A program made the position numbers and the translations under genes. From Acetobacterium woodii DSM 1030 (GTDB taxonomy: Bacteria > Bacillota > Clostridia > Eubacteriales > Eubacteriaceae), in NCBI RefSeq assembly GCF_000247605.1, contig NC_016894.1, positions 1,426,001-1,490,000 on the forward strand: a stretch of DNA of 64,000 nt, given 5' to 3'. The notes below the pieces were generated by a model. That model did not search any database. It saw only the letters and a list, made by a program, of their open reading frames with translations, and was not told the DNA's origin. Positions 53,505 through 64,000 of the stretch are shown here, one piece after another. The first letter of the stretch is position 1. Each line of letters starts with the position of its first letter.

Positions 53505-53516
53505 GAGCGTCCAATT

Positions 53517-54275
53517 CTATAATAAATTTTTAAGATCGCTGTTATTAACAAGCGTGTCCAGCCAAAGTGGATAAAATTCCGGGAGGACATGGATACCATC
53601 TTGATTATGATATTCTGGGTTGCGTTTTAAAACATCATAGGTGTTGATATAAGTAACATGTTTACGTTGGGCCATTTCTTCAAGGGCCGCATTATAGCTT
53701 TCAATCTGGTTGAAAATGGGATCATCCTGAAGGACTTCATCAGTAACCGGGAAGATGCTGCAGATATAGATCCGCGCGTTTGGTAATTTTAATTGGACCA
53801 AATCAATGAGGTTTTCATAAGAACTGATGTATGAATCCATGGTAGTGTAAGGATGACTGATATCGTTGAGACCTAACTCAAAAAAAACATGATGCGGCGC
53901 AAGATCAATTAGTTTTTGAATGTTGTCCACGCTGTTTTCAGTTGATTCCCCCAGCACAGCGACCAGTGAAGAGGCGTTTAAAAAACCGTAAAGGCCTAAG
54001 CCTTCGGCGATGGAGTCCCCAAAAATAACGGAAGAACCAAAGAGGGCCGAATAGTCGTTGGCATCGACAGCTTTGCGTTTCATGTAATCAATTTTTTCTT
54101 CCAGCGTATAAAGATCCCGTGTTTCTAAGGAAACCAGGATTTCAACCCCAGTATCTAAAGTTGAGTTTTTATGAAAGTCAATTTGATATATTATAAAAAA
54201 GAGGATAATACTAAGGATAACGAGGATAATAATAATGCGGTTCCCAGTTAAATATTGTTTTATTTTTTCTGCCAT
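53517..54275 (-). CDS. Membrane-anchored SGNH/GDSL hydrolase
   Basis: A 252-residue protein with an N-terminal membrane helix (IIIILVILSIILFFIIY) and an outside SGNH domain: GDSIAEG (block I Ser), LGLNDISHPY (block III Asn) and NQDGIHVLPEF (block V Asp/His). It is an esterase or acyltransferase acting on cell-envelope polymers. AAAGGTG precedes the ATG at 54275. It heads the four-gene minus-strand acylation operon. Confidence 0.85.
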   Translation of the reverse strand: MAEKIKQYLTGNRIIIILVILSIILFFIIYQIDFHKNSTLDTGVEILVSLETRDLYTLEEKIDYMKRKAVDANDYSALFGSSVIFGDSIAEGLGLYGFLNASSLVAVLGESTENSVDNIQKLIDLAPHHVFFELGLNDISHPYTTMDSYISSYENLIDLVQLKLPNARIYICSIFPVTDEVLQDDPIFNQIESYNAALEEMAQRKHVTYINTYDVLKRNPEYHNQDGIHVLPEFYPLWLDTLVNNSDLKNLL

Positions 54276-54398
54276 GATAAGCACCTTTGTATGTAATTTG
54301 CATGGTTAAACTTACCATAATGATAGTTGCAATTCAATGTCTGTTTTGTAACAAATTAATATTTTAGTTGTTACGAGTGTTAGCTAAGTGACGTAAAA

Positions 54399-54436
54399 AG
54401 AGCCTGAAAATAATATTTATTATTTTCAGACTCTTA
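54399..54436 (-). terminator. Terminator of the minus-strand glp operon
   Basis: GAGTCTGAAAATAAT and ATTATTTTCAGGCTC (minus strand) form a 15-bp stem with one mismatch, followed by TTTTT. It lies 13 bp after the DUF1667 gene. Confidence 0.85.
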
Positions 54437-54449
54437 AAAAATGATGAAA

Positions 54450-54812
54450 TTAGCATTTATCCATTGTTCGGGTAGCGACGACATCGATACCGAGATTTAA
54501 AAGATTTTTGATCACTACGTCACCGGTTTTGATGGGCGCTTTTACGACAACTTGGTTGATAACTGCCATCGCGTCAAAAATCTGACCTTTGGGAATAGGT
54601 TCTGCCGTTTTAACAGGAAGACGAGGGAGCATGGCATTTTCAATCACTACCGTCGTCGGGATTACCCGAGTTGGATTGGTCATTTCATTAATGGCATATT
54701 TAGGACCTCGTTTACAGGAGTTGCCGGTTACCTCGTAGGTACCGTCGGCTTTTTCTTCAATGGTCATTTGGCACCCAATGGGGCAAACGATACAGGTCAT
54801 ATCTTTTTTCAT
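54450..54812 (-). CDS. DUF1667 protein, copy 2
   Basis: A 120-residue paralogue of the protein at 41034. CIVCPIGCQMTIEE and NSCKRGPKYA provide the likely metal/cluster cysteines; PTRVIPTTVVIE and GQIFDAMAVINQ match. It overlaps the GlpB-like gene by 4 bp. It is the last gene of the minus-strand glycerol operon and likely the small electron-transfer subunit of this second complex. Confidence 0.85.
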   Translation of the reverse strand: MKKDMTCIVCPIGCQMTIEEKADGTYEVTGNSCKRGPKYAINEMTNPTRVIPTTVVIENAMLPRLPVKTAEPIPKGQIFDAMAVINQVVVKAPIKTGDVVIKNLLNLGIDVVATRTMDKC

Positions 54813-56077
54813 TTTTTTGCCTCCTCTACGACAAAGCGGATTTCTCCGGCAGGATACTGTGCAAGGACATCTTTAGTGATTTTAAAATTCACCATTTCTG
54901 CAGGTAACAATTTCTTTTCTTTTTTGGTAGCGATTAATTGGTCGCCAATATAAGCGTTGACAACTTTATCTTTAAATACTTTTCGAACGCGCATATAAAA
55001 GGTGACGTTTTCTTCGACATTTTTTATCGCAACTTGTTGCGGAACTACATAACCAATGCCGTCGCCATTAGTTGTTGTAAAGGTAATTTCAGTATTCAGA
55101 TCACCGTTAATGTATTTGGCCGCCCCTTTACCAGCGAGCACAGCTTCTTCACTGACAAAATCGACGAGATCATGAACATGGACAACATTACCACAGGCGA
55201 AAACCCCAGGCATGGATGTTTGCCGAAGTTCACCAACGATCGCACCGTTAGTGCGGTTATCCATAACAACGCCAGCATTGCGGGTAATTTCGTTTTCTGG
55301 AATTAAACCGACTGAAAGTAAAAGGGTATCGCAGGGGATAAACTCTTCGGTACCGGGAATCACTTTTAAACCTTCGTCAACCTGGGCGACAGTAACACCT
55401 TCTAAACGATCCTTGCCATGAATAAACGTAATGGTATGGCTTAGTTTTAAAGGAATATCATAATCATCCAAACACTGAACAATGTTTCGAACCAACCCAT
55501 TTGAGTAGGGCATCAGTTCACAAACGGCTTGAACATGGGCACCTTCAAGCGTCATGCGGCGGGCCATAATCAGTCCGATATCGCCGGAACCGAGGATGAC
55601 CACTTCTTTACCGGGCATATAACCTTCCATGTTAATAAAACGTTGTGCTGTACCGGCAGTAAAAACACCTGAAGGACGGTAGCCGGGAATACCAATGGCA
55701 CCGGAAGTCCGTTCGCGACAGCCCATCGTCAAAATAACAGCTTTTGATTCGATAACCATGTAGCCATTTTCTTCATTGATCAGGTGAATCGATTTAAGCT
55801 CGCCATTGTCATGCAAATCAAGAACCATGGTATTTAACATATAGGGAATACCCAGATCTTTAACTTTTTGGATATAACGTTCGGCGTATTCAGGACCGGT
55901 TAATTCTTCATTAAAGGTATGCAGACCAAATCCGTTATGGATACATTGATTAAGAATACCACCTAATTCACGGTCTCGCTCCAGAATCAGGACATTTTCA
56001 GCTCCATCATTTTTGGCTTCTACGGCAGCGGCTAAACCAGCAGGACCACCACCTAAAATAACAACATCATAAATCAT
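54809..56077 (-). CDS. GlpB-like FAD/NAD-dependent oxidoreductase, copy 2
   Basis: A 422-residue flavoprotein: VVILGGGPAGLAAAVEAKND for FAD, VVILGSGDIGLIMARRM for NAD(P), CRERTSGA and VFACGNVVHVHDLVD. It is clearly paralogous to 39740-41014. It lies 2 bp after the GlpA-type gene and overlaps DUF1667. A soluble GlpA/GlpB-like/DUF1667 glycerol-3-phosphate dehydrogenase is inferred. Confidence 0.85.
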   Translation of the reverse strand: MIYDVVILGGGPAGLAAAVEAKNDGAENVLILERDRELGGILNQCIHNGFGLHTFNEELTGPEYAERYIQKVKDLGIPYMLNTMVLDLHDNGELKSIHLINEENGYMVIESKAVILTMGCRERTSGAIGIPGYRPSGVFTAGTAQRFINMEGYMPGKEVVILGSGDIGLIMARRMTLEGAHVQAVCELMPYSNGLVRNIVQCLDDYDIPLKLSHTITFIHGKDRLEGVTVAQVDEGLKVIPGTEEFIPCDTLLLSVGLIPENEITRNAGVVMDNRTNGAIVGELRQTSMPGVFACGNVVHVHDLVDFVSEEAVLAGKGAAKYINGDLNTEITFTTTNGDGIGYVVPQQVAIKNVEENVTFYMRVRKVFKDKVVNAYIGDQLIATKKEKKLLPAEMVNFKITKDVLAQYPAGEIRFVVEEAKK

Positions 56078-56079
56078 GA

Positions 56080-57549
56080 TTATGCTTCCTCCTTAACGGA
56101 TTTTGTATGACCGGAAAGAATATAGGTCGAATCCTGTTGGTCATACATAATTTCATCCAATGAACAGTTGAGTTCACGGGCTAGAATTTCAACGACTCGG
56201 GGCGAACAGAAACCACCTTGACAGCGACCCATTCCTGCCCGCGTTCGTTTTTTAACCGATTTAACCGTACGAGCACCGGCACTACGATGAATGACATCGA
56301 TAATTTCGCCTTCGGTAATAGTTTCGCAACGGCAGATAACTTTACCGTATTTGGGATCTTTTTTAATAACTTCGGCTTTTTCAGCGTCGGTCATTTCATC
56401 GAAACGGAGATGCTTACGGACTTTGGGATTATAATTATCATTTTCTTCAAGATCGGGAATCAGTGGTTTTACAATTTCTTCCACGACATAGTGAGCAACG
56501 GCCGGAATTGAAGTGAGTCCCGGTGATTCATAACCAGCTACATTTATAAATCCTTTTACGGGTGATTCTTCGAGAATAAAATCACCATCGGTGGTTGTAA
56601 AGGTATCTTTAATGGGGGTGTTTCGCAAGCCGGCATACGATCGGATGATCTTATTAAAAGGCAGCGACGGACAATTTTTAAGGGCATTTTTTTTGATATA
56701 ATCTAAGCGCTCGCTGGTGGTTGAAACATCGCCTTTATCAACCGGTTCAGCATCGGGACCGATTAAAAGGTTACCATGAACAGTCGGAGCGACTAAGATA
56801 CCTTTTCCTTTTTTGGATGGACAGGGAAAGATAACATTGTTAACTAATGATCCGGCTTCTTTATCAAAAATGAAGTAATTACCTTTTCTGGCCAGTAATT
56901 GGAAATAAGGTTCGCCAACCATTTCATAGATATCGTCGGCATAAACACCAGCGGCATTAATAACGAATTTAGCTTCAATGTCGCCGACATTGGTAATAAT
57001 TTTAAAGTGATCAGTTAGCTTTTTAATATCCGTAACGAGGTGATTTAATTTAAGGGTTACACCATTGTCGACAGCATTTTCGGCCGCATGCACACAAAGT
57101 TCAAAAGGTGAAACAATACCGGCACTAGGAGCATAAAGAGCACCGCAAATATCTTCATTCAGATTCGGTTCCATGGCATGAACTTCTTCTTTAAAAAGAA
57201 TTTTCATACCGGGAACACCATTGACCAGACCATTTTTATAAAGTTCGTGGATCGTCGCCATTTCGTATTCGTCATGGGCAACAACCAAAGAACCGCAACG
57301 TTTAAAGGGAACATCCAGATCATCACAGACCTTGTCATACATCAGATTTCCAGTGGTGTTGAATTTTCCTTTCAACTTATAAGATGGGGCATCATAACCA
57401 GCATGGACAATAGCAGAATTGGCCATCGTTATCTGATTTCCAACATCGTTTTCACCATCCAGCAAAACAATATCCAGTTTGTAACGGGTTAATTCCCGAG
57501 CAATGTAGGAACCGGCAATACCAGCTCCAATAATGGCGATATCATACAT
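56080..57549 (-). CDS. glpA: Glycerol-3-phosphate dehydrogenase GlpA-type FAD subunit, copy 2
   Basis: A 489-residue DAO-family flavoprotein with IIGAGIAGSYIARELTRY for FAD and a C-terminal Bfd-like [2Fe-2S] domain (CRCETITEGEI; GMGRCQGGFC). The ATG at 57549 follows AAGGAGG; a longer frame reaches back into the leader hairpin and is rejected. A GlpP-type leader terminator lies directly upstream at 57573-57633. It oxidises glycerol 3-phosphate to DHAP. No membrane subunit gene is present. Confidence 0.9.
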   Translation of the reverse strand: MYDIAIIGAGIAGSYIARELTRYKLDIVLLDGENDVGNQITMANSAIVHAGYDAPSYKLKGKFNTTGNLMYDKVCDDLDVPFKRCGSLVVAHDEYEMATIHELYKNGLVNGVPGMKILFKEEVHAMEPNLNEDICGALYAPSAGIVSPFELCVHAAENAVDNGVTLKLNHLVTDIKKLTDHFKIITNVGDIEAKFVINAAGVYADDIYEMVGEPYFQLLARKGNYFIFDKEAGSLVNNVIFPCPSKKGKGILVAPTVHGNLLIGPDAEPVDKGDVSTTSERLDYIKKNALKNCPSLPFNKIIRSYAGLRNTPIKDTFTTTDGDFILEESPVKGFINVAGYESPGLTSIPAVAHYVVEEIVKPLIPDLEENDNYNPKVRKHLRFDEMTDAEKAEVIKKDPKYGKVICRCETITEGEIIDVIHRSAGARTVKSVKKRTRAGMGRCQGGFCSPRVVEILARELNCSLDEIMYDQQDSTYILSGHTKSVKEEA

Positions 57550-57572
57550 AATTAATTCCTCCTTAAGGATTA

Positions 57573-57633
57573 CAAAATAAAAAGCCATACAATTTTCTTA
57601 AATGAAAGATTCATTTAAGAAAACAGTATGGCT
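57573..57633 (-). promoter_or_regulatory. Leader terminator before glpA, candidate GlpP antitermination site
   Basis: On the minus strand AGCCATAC and GTATGGCT close a long stem with an inner TTCTTAAATGAA/TTCATTTAAGAA-like arm, followed by TTTTTATTTTG. It lies between glpP and glpA, so most transcription would stop unless GlpP bound to glycerol 3-phosphate relieves it. The outer stem (GGAGAGCCATACT...GTATGGC) resembles that at 59984-60043. Confidence 0.72.
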
Positions 57634-57659
57634 CTCCGGTGCCTTGTATTTAGTTTAGT

Positions 57660-58271
57660 TTATTCTTGCAGTAATAATTTTTGCTCATCTCGAATAAGCT
57701 GTATTTTATCCCACAATGGTTTGTGAGAAGTGCTGGCCGATATGGCGCCAGCAGCAAGACACGAACGAACTTCTTCTTCTGTCTCTATGAATCCTCCGGT
57801 AACAATTGGAATATTGACTTCTTTCTTAACTGCTGTTATCAGTTTTGGAACTAAGCCGGGTAGAATTTCAATAGCATCCGGTCTAATTTTTTTGGCCGAA
57901 TTAATTGAAATATCCATTGCCGAAGAATCTAATAAAAATAAACGTTGAACAGTCATCAGACCTTCTTGTTTGGCCCGCGTGATAATATTATTTTTGGTCG
58001 TAATGATTCCTGTCGGATTAATCTCATCTTTTAGATATTTAATAAAATAATTGTCCTGAGAGTAACCTTTGATAAGATCTAAATGGGTAAAAACGTATTT
58101 ATCAGCTTTGGTGCAGAGTTCAACCATTTTTTTAAGATTAAAAACATTGCCGGTCAACAAAAAGATAATTTGTGATTTAGACTGAAGGGCATCATAAATA
58201 TCTTTAGGATTACGAACAGCAACAATAATGGGGTTTTCCTGAAACATGAGAAGACATTTTCTCGTTGACAT
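57660..58271 (-). CDS. glpP: Glycerol-3-phosphate-responsive antiterminator GlpP
   Basis: A 203-residue TIM-barrel-like RNA-binding regulator. FTHLDLIKGYSQDNYFIKYL, GIITTKNNIITRAK, VQRLFLLDSSAM, IEILPGLVPKLI and VTGGFIETEEEV align closely with B. subtilis GlpP. ATG at 58271 follows GGGAGG; a longer frame to 58379 has no such site. GlpP senses glycerol 3-phosphate and prevents termination in leaders of glp messages. It is embedded in the operon it likely controls, between glpK and glpA. Confidence 0.9.
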   Translation of the reverse strand: MSTRKCLLMFQENPIIVAVRNPKDIYDALQSKSQIIFLLTGNVFNLKKMVELCTKADKYVFTHLDLIKGYSQDNYFIKYLKDEINPTGIITTKNNIITRAKQEGLMTVQRLFLLDSSAMDISINSAKKIRPDAIEILPGLVPKLITAVKKEVNIPIVTGGFIETEEEVRSCLAAGAISASTSHKPLWDKIQLIRDEQKLLLQE

Positions 58272-58354
58272 TAAGCGCCTCCCTATTTGGATCATATTTT
58301 TCAAACCCATTATAACACAATCGTAAAAATAGGAAAGAGAAAAATCAAGTTTGC

Positions 58355-58375
58355 CAGGGTGTCGTTGACACCCTG
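58355..58375 (-). terminator. Short hairpin after glpK (minus strand)
   Basis: CAGGGTGTC and GACACCCTG form a perfect 9-bp stem with a 3-nt loop between glpK and glpP. The following U-rich stretch is interrupted, so termination would be partial. Confidence 0.55.
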
Positions 58376-58406
58376 ACAAGAGTTAAATAGTTTTTAATAG
58401 CGCAGA

Positions 58407-60362
<1,956 letters not shown>

Positions 60363-60392
60363 ATGAAACGAATCTTAATTTCAGAATGGTAG
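60363..60392 (+). CDS. Nine-codon upstream reading frame overlapping the dnaE start
   Basis: ATG AAA CGA ... TGG TAG follows CGGAG at 11 bp and ends 4 bases past the dnaE ATG at 60386, in another frame. dnaE itself lacks a clear ribosome binding site, so translational coupling is possible. Could be chance. Confidence 0.3.
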   Translation: MKRILISEW

Positions 60393-63300
60393 AAACGATG
60401 GAAAAACAATTTACACACCTTCATGTACATAGTGAATATAGTCTTTTAGACGGTTTTGGACGCATTAATGAGTTAGTTAAAGCGGTGGCTGAAAGTGGCA
60501 TGGATAGTATCGCGATTACTGACCATGGCGTTCTTTTTGGGGCGATTGATTTTTATAAAGCCTGCCTGAAAGAAGCAATCCATCCGGTGATCGGGTGTGA
60601 AGTTTATGTGGCCCCGCGAGGATTGGCGAAAAAAGATCCCGTTTATGATAAGGAACGGGCGCATCTTATTTTGTTAGCAGAGAACAACATCGGGTATAAA
60701 AATCTCATGAAGATTGTATCAAAAGGTTTTATTGATGGTTTTTATTATAAACCCAGAGTTGACCATGACTGTCTGCGTGAGAATCGTGAAGGCATTATTT
60801 GTTTGTCGGCTTGTATTGCCGGAGAAATTCCGCAATTAATTCTAAAAAATGATATTGATGGTGCTGAAGAACGTTGTCTGATTTATCAGGATATTTTTGG
60901 GAAAGATAATTTCTTTTTGGAAATTCAGGATCACCGTTTACGGGAAGAAGCTTTAGTTAATGAACGGATGATGCAATTGTCAAAAAAATTAGGGATTCCG
61001 TTGGTTGCCACAAATGATGTTCATTACGTGCGTAAAGAGGACAGTGAAAATCATGATATTTTATTGTGCATCCAAACCGCCGCAACGGTTCAGGAAGACA
61101 AACGGATGCGCTTTCCCAATAATGAGTTTTATTTAAAAAATTGTGAAGAAATGAGTAAGCTTTTTGCGGATGTACCGGAAGCAATCGAAAATTCAAACCG
61201 GATTGCTGAGCGTTGTCAGGTCACCTTTGATTTGGAAAAAACGCATTTGCCGCAGTTTGAGTTACCGCCCAATGAAAATGCCAAAGAATACCTTAAAACC
61301 CTTTGTCGACAAGGGATGGCAGCCAAATACCAGAATCTTTCTAAAGATCTGGACGAACGATTGGAATATGAATTAGAGACGATTCATAACATGGGTTTTG
61401 ATGATTATTTTTTGATTGTTTGGGATTTTATTAAATATGCGAAAGATCGTCAGATTATGGTTGGCCCCGGTCGTGGCAGTGCCGCCGGAAGTCTGGTTGC
61501 ATATTGTCTGGGGATTACCACCATCGATCCAATTAAGTATCAATTGCTGTTTGAACGGTTTCTGAACCCCGAGCGGGTAACGATGCCGGATATCGATGTC
61601 GATTTTTGTTATGAACGACGTCAGGAAGTGATTGATTATGTTGTGGCCAAGTATGGGGAAGACCGGGTTGCCCAAATTATTACATTCGGAACCATGGCGG
61701 CCCGGGGGGCGCTGCGAGATGTTGGTCGGGCCTTAGATATGCCTTATAACTTAGTTGATCGGGTGGCCAAAGAGATCCCTATTCATCCCGGGGTAAATAT
61801 CACAATTAAAGATGCTTTAAAAGAAAATCCGGAACTTAAAAAAATGGCTGAGTCGGATGCCGAGATTGCCAAACTAATAAGAACGGCGCAGTCGATTGAA
61901 GGTTTAGCGCGACACGCGTCGACGCATGCCGCCGGAGTCGTCATATCCGATTTGCCACTGGTGGAATATATTCCCCTTTATCGTAACAATGATGTTATCA
62001 CCACCCAATTTACAATGGGGTTGCTGGAAGATCTGGGTTTGCTTAAAATGGACTTTCTCGGGCTTAGAACGTTAACCGTTATTCGCGACGCACTTGAAAA
62101 TATCGAATCTACCACCGGCCAAAGGCTGGATCTTGATCATTTGGAAATGAATGACGCGAAAGTTTATGAAATGCTCTCAAAAGGTGATACCTTAGGGGTT
62201 TTTCAATTGGAAAGTCGGGGCATGCAGCAGTTTATAAAAGATCTCCAGCCGGAAAATTTCGAAGATATTATTGCCGGCATTTCGCTTTATCGTCCCGGCC
62301 CAATGGAACAGATTCCCCGTTATCTTGAAAATAAAAAAAATCCCGAAAAGGTTACCTTTGACCATCCGATTTTAGCGAAGATCCTTAATGTGACTTATGG
62401 CTGTATGGTTTATCAGGAACAGGTCATGCAAATTTTTCGTGATGTAGCCGGTTTTTCGATGGGAAGAAGTGATTTAGTTCGACGAGCCATGTCCAAGAAA
62501 AAGATTAGTGTAATGGAAGCCGAAGGTTTGGTTTTTATTCATGGTGAAACTGGTGAAGATGGAAAAATTCTGGTTGAAGGGGCTATTCGACGGGGGGTAC
62601 CCGAACCGGTGGCAAAAAAAATCTTTGAAGAAATGAAAGATTTTGCCAAGTATGCGTTTAATAAATCCCACGCCGCGGCTTATGCGGTTGTTGCTTACCA
62701 GACAGCCTGGCTGAAGTGTTATTATCCGACCGAATTTATGGCTGCTTTAATGTCAAGCATTATGGATGATGAAAAAAAAGTTGCTAAATACATTGAAGAT
62801 TGCCGGAAAATGGGTATTCATGTATTACCGCCAAATATTAACGCCAGTTATGAAAAGTTTAGCGTTTCCGGCAGTTCCATTTGCTTTGGTTTGGGTGCCG
62901 TTAAAGGACTTGGCAAAAATGCGATTGCCGCAATTATTGAGGCTCGCAAAGCTAAGGGAAATTTTCTTAGCCTCCGGGATCTCTGCGAACGAGTTGATTT
63001 GAAGTCACTTAATAAACGCAGCATTGAAAGTCTGATTAAGGGTGGAGCATTTGACACGATTGGAAGCAGTCGGGCACAAATGCTGGCGGTTGCCGAATTA
63101 GTGGTCGATCAAGTGCAACGCGAAAAAAAAGATCGGATATCGGGGCAAATGTCACTTTTGGATATGGCCGGAATGGGTGATTCAAAAGCAATGACGAGTC
63201 TCAAAGAAGATCATTTTCCGCAAAAACAACCATTTTCTAAGGAAGAACGATTAGCGCTGGAGAAAGAAGTTTTAGGATTGTATGTTACCGGCCATCCGTT

Positions 63301-63946
63301 GGAAAAATATGAAGATATTCTTAAGAAAACAGTCACGTTATTTTCGAATAGCATCGATAGTTATCAGGATTTAAAAGATGCGGGAATTCGCGATGGGCAA
63401 TCGGTTAGCGTTGGCGGTTTGATTATTGAAATGAAAACAATGATGACAAAAAAGGGTCAGATGATGTGTTTTTTAACATTGGAAGATTTATATGGACGGA
63501 TTGAAGTAGTGGTATTTCCGAAAACCTATGACGAATACCGACGTTATTTAAAGGCTGATCAGCCAGTAGTGATCAAAGGTCGGATAAATTATAATGAAGA
63601 GGCTCGAACAACGGTCATTGCGGCACAGATATTTCCGATTGGCGAACCGCAGGAAAATCATGAAAAAAGCGTTGTAAAAGAAGTTACATCAAAATATGAA
63701 ACGACGAATAACCTTAAAAACCGGGAAAAGTTAATCTTGAGTTTAGATAATTTTACAGAAAAACACTTGATAAAAACAATTAAATCGATTCTAATTAAGT
63801 ATCCGGGAGTGATCCCCGTGATATTATATATAAAAAATGAGCAAAAACAGTTTGGAGCCAATAAAGATTTATGGGTCACCCTTAGCGAACCATTGATTGA
63901 AGAGTTGGGTCAAATTTTAGGAATAAAAAATGTGGAGGTAAAATAA
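60386..63946 (+). CDS. dnaE: DNA polymerase III alpha subunit DnaE
   Basis: A 1186-residue replicative polymerase of the DnaE1-like type. N-terminal PHP domain ([22 protein letters not shown]); catalytic core with [14 protein letters not shown] and the acidic [12 protein letters not shown]; thumb and fingers, tandem HhH (NINASYEKF onwards) and a C-terminal OB fold ([15 protein letters not shown]). The start is either 60386 or 60398 ([10 protein letters not shown], closer to family N-termini). Neither has a strong ribosome binding site. pfkA follows within 3 bp, a common order in Firmicutes. Confidence 0.96.
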   Translation: MVETMEKQFTHLHVHSEYSLLDGFGRINELVKAVAESGMDSIAITDHGVLFGAIDFYKACLKEAIHPVIGCEVYVAPRGLAKKDPVYDKERAHLILLAENNIGYKNLMKIVSKGFIDGFYYKPRVDHDCLRENREGIICLSACIAGEIPQLILKNDIDGAEERCLIYQDIFGKDNFFLEIQDHRLREEALVNERMMQLSKKLGIPLVATNDVHYVRKEDSENHDILLCIQTAATVQEDKRMRFPNNEFYLKNCEEMSKLFADVPEAIENSNRIAERCQVTFDLEKTHLPQFELPPNENAKEYLKTLCRQGMAAKYQNLSKDLDERLEYELETIHNMGFDDYFLIVWDFIKYAKDRQIMVGPGRGSAAGSLVAYCLGITTIDPIKYQLLFERFLNPERVTMPDIDVDFCYERRQEVIDYVVAKYGEDRVAQIITFGTMAARGALRDVGRALDMPYNLVDRVAKEIPIHPGVNITIKDALKENPELKKMAESDAEIAKLIRTAQSIEGLARHASTHAAGVVISDLPLVEYIPLYRNNDVITTQFTMGLLEDLGLLKMDFLGLRTLTVIRDALENIESTTGQRLDLDHLEMNDAKVYEMLSKGDTLGVFQLESRGMQQFIKDLQPENFEDIIAGISLYRPGPMEQIPRYLENKKNPEKVTFDHPILAKILNVTYGCMVYQEQVMQIFRDVAGFSMGRSDLVRRAMSKKKISVMEAEGLVFIHGETGEDGKILVEGAIRRGVPEPVAKKIFEEMKDFAKYAFNKSHAAAYAVVAYQTAWLKCYYPTEFMAALMSSIMDDEKKVAKYIEDCRKMGIHVLPPNINASYEKFSVSGSSICFGLGAVKGLGKNAIAAIIEARKAKGNFLSLRDLCERVDLKSLNKRSIESLIKGGAFDTIGSSRAQMLAVAELVVDQVQREKKDRISGQMSLLDMAGMGDSKAMTSLKEDHFPQKQPFSKEERLALEKEVLGLYVTGHPLEKYEDILKKTVTLFSNSIDSYQDLKDAGIRDGQSVSVGGLIIEMKTMMTKKGQMMCFLTLEDLYGRIEVVVFPKTYDEYRRYLKADQPVVIKGRINYNEEARTTVIAAQIFPIGEPQENHEKSVVKEVTSKYETTNNLKNREKLILSLDNFTEKHLIKTIKSILIKYPGVIPVILYIKNEQKQFGANKDLWVTLSEPLIEELGQILGIKNVEVK

Positions 63947-63948
63947 AT

Positions 63949-64000
63949 ATGCGAATTGGGATTTTGACTAGCGGTGGGGATGCACCGGGAATGAACGCAG
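63949..64000 (+). CDS. pfkA: 6-phosphofructokinase, first codons (3' end outside window)
   Basis: ATG at 63949 follows TGGAGG and encodes MRIGILTSGGDAPGMNA, the classic ATP-binding N-terminus of bacterial PfkA. It is cut by the window edge after 17 residues. It follows dnaE by 2 bp, the dnaE-pfkA order seen in many Firmicutes. Confidence 0.93.
   Translation, partial: MRIGILTSGGDAPGMNA

Overview
The window reads as a chromosomal stretch of an anaerobic, moderately AT-rich Firmicute. It is most consistent with an acetogen of the Acetobacterium/Eubacteriaceae type. This is inferred from gene content: a selenium-type purine-degradation cluster, a tungsten-type aldehyde:ferredoxin oxidoreductase, an acetoin-dehydrogenase-like complex, and soluble glycerol-3-phosphate oxidation modules. 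It was not established by any search. No rRNA, tRNA, CRISPR array, prophage or transposase gene was seen.

Region 1 (1-14.4 kb) is a purine/urate catabolic cluster of the E. coli ygeW-ygeX-ygeY-hyuA-yqeA-ygfJ-ygfK-xdhD type. It holds the C-terminal part of a YgfK-like protein, a hydantoinase, YgeW carbamoyltransferase, YgeY hydrolase, carbamate kinase, a YheO-type regulator, diaminopropionate ammonia-lyase, a MobA-like/ModE-like fusion and a selenium-dependent xanthine dehydrogenase. Two convergent minus-strand genes sit inside it: an M20 peptidase and a free-standing M20 dimerisation domain with an 18-bp in-frame tandem repeat. Region 2 (14.5-17.6 kb) is a zinc-type ABC transporter operon ending in a Fur-family regulator, with a perfect 16-bp palindrome over its promoter. 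Region 3 (17.7-24.3 kb) has an aldo/keto reductase with two iron-sulfur clusters, a PucR/CdaR-type regulator, and an SDR / four-cluster ferredoxin / AOR operon. Region 4 (24.3-25.9 kb) holds four small minus-strand genes.

Region 5 (26-49.3 kb) is a large sugar, C3 and acetoin block. It contains split transketolase, a divergent transaldolase-family protein, two class II aldolase paralogues, AcoABCL-type dehydrogenase genes, lipoate ligase, GlpK/GlpA/GlpB-like/DUF1667, PHP and HAD phosphatases, three tandem DeoC-like aldolases, an FGGY kinase and a GntR regulator. A GTGGTCAT-containing site recurs at three of its promoters. The enzyme set suggests phosphorylation, aldol cleavage and carbon shuffling to triose phosphates, but the starting sugar cannot be read from sequence. 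Region 6 (49.5-60 kb) has a MetH-activation-like protein, a minus-strand envelope O-acylation operon (SGNH, DUF4358, MBOAT, DHHW), and a second, minus-strand glycerol operon (glpK-glpP-glpA-glpB-DUF1667) with two leader hairpins suited to GlpP antitermination. Region 7 (60.4-64 kb) is housekeeping: dnaE and the start of pfkA.

The most striking unlabelled structure is a family of four 171-bp (one 159-bp) near-palindromic MITE-like elements. Every copy ends about 26-33 bp upstream of a start codon, and one lies between acoA and acoB.
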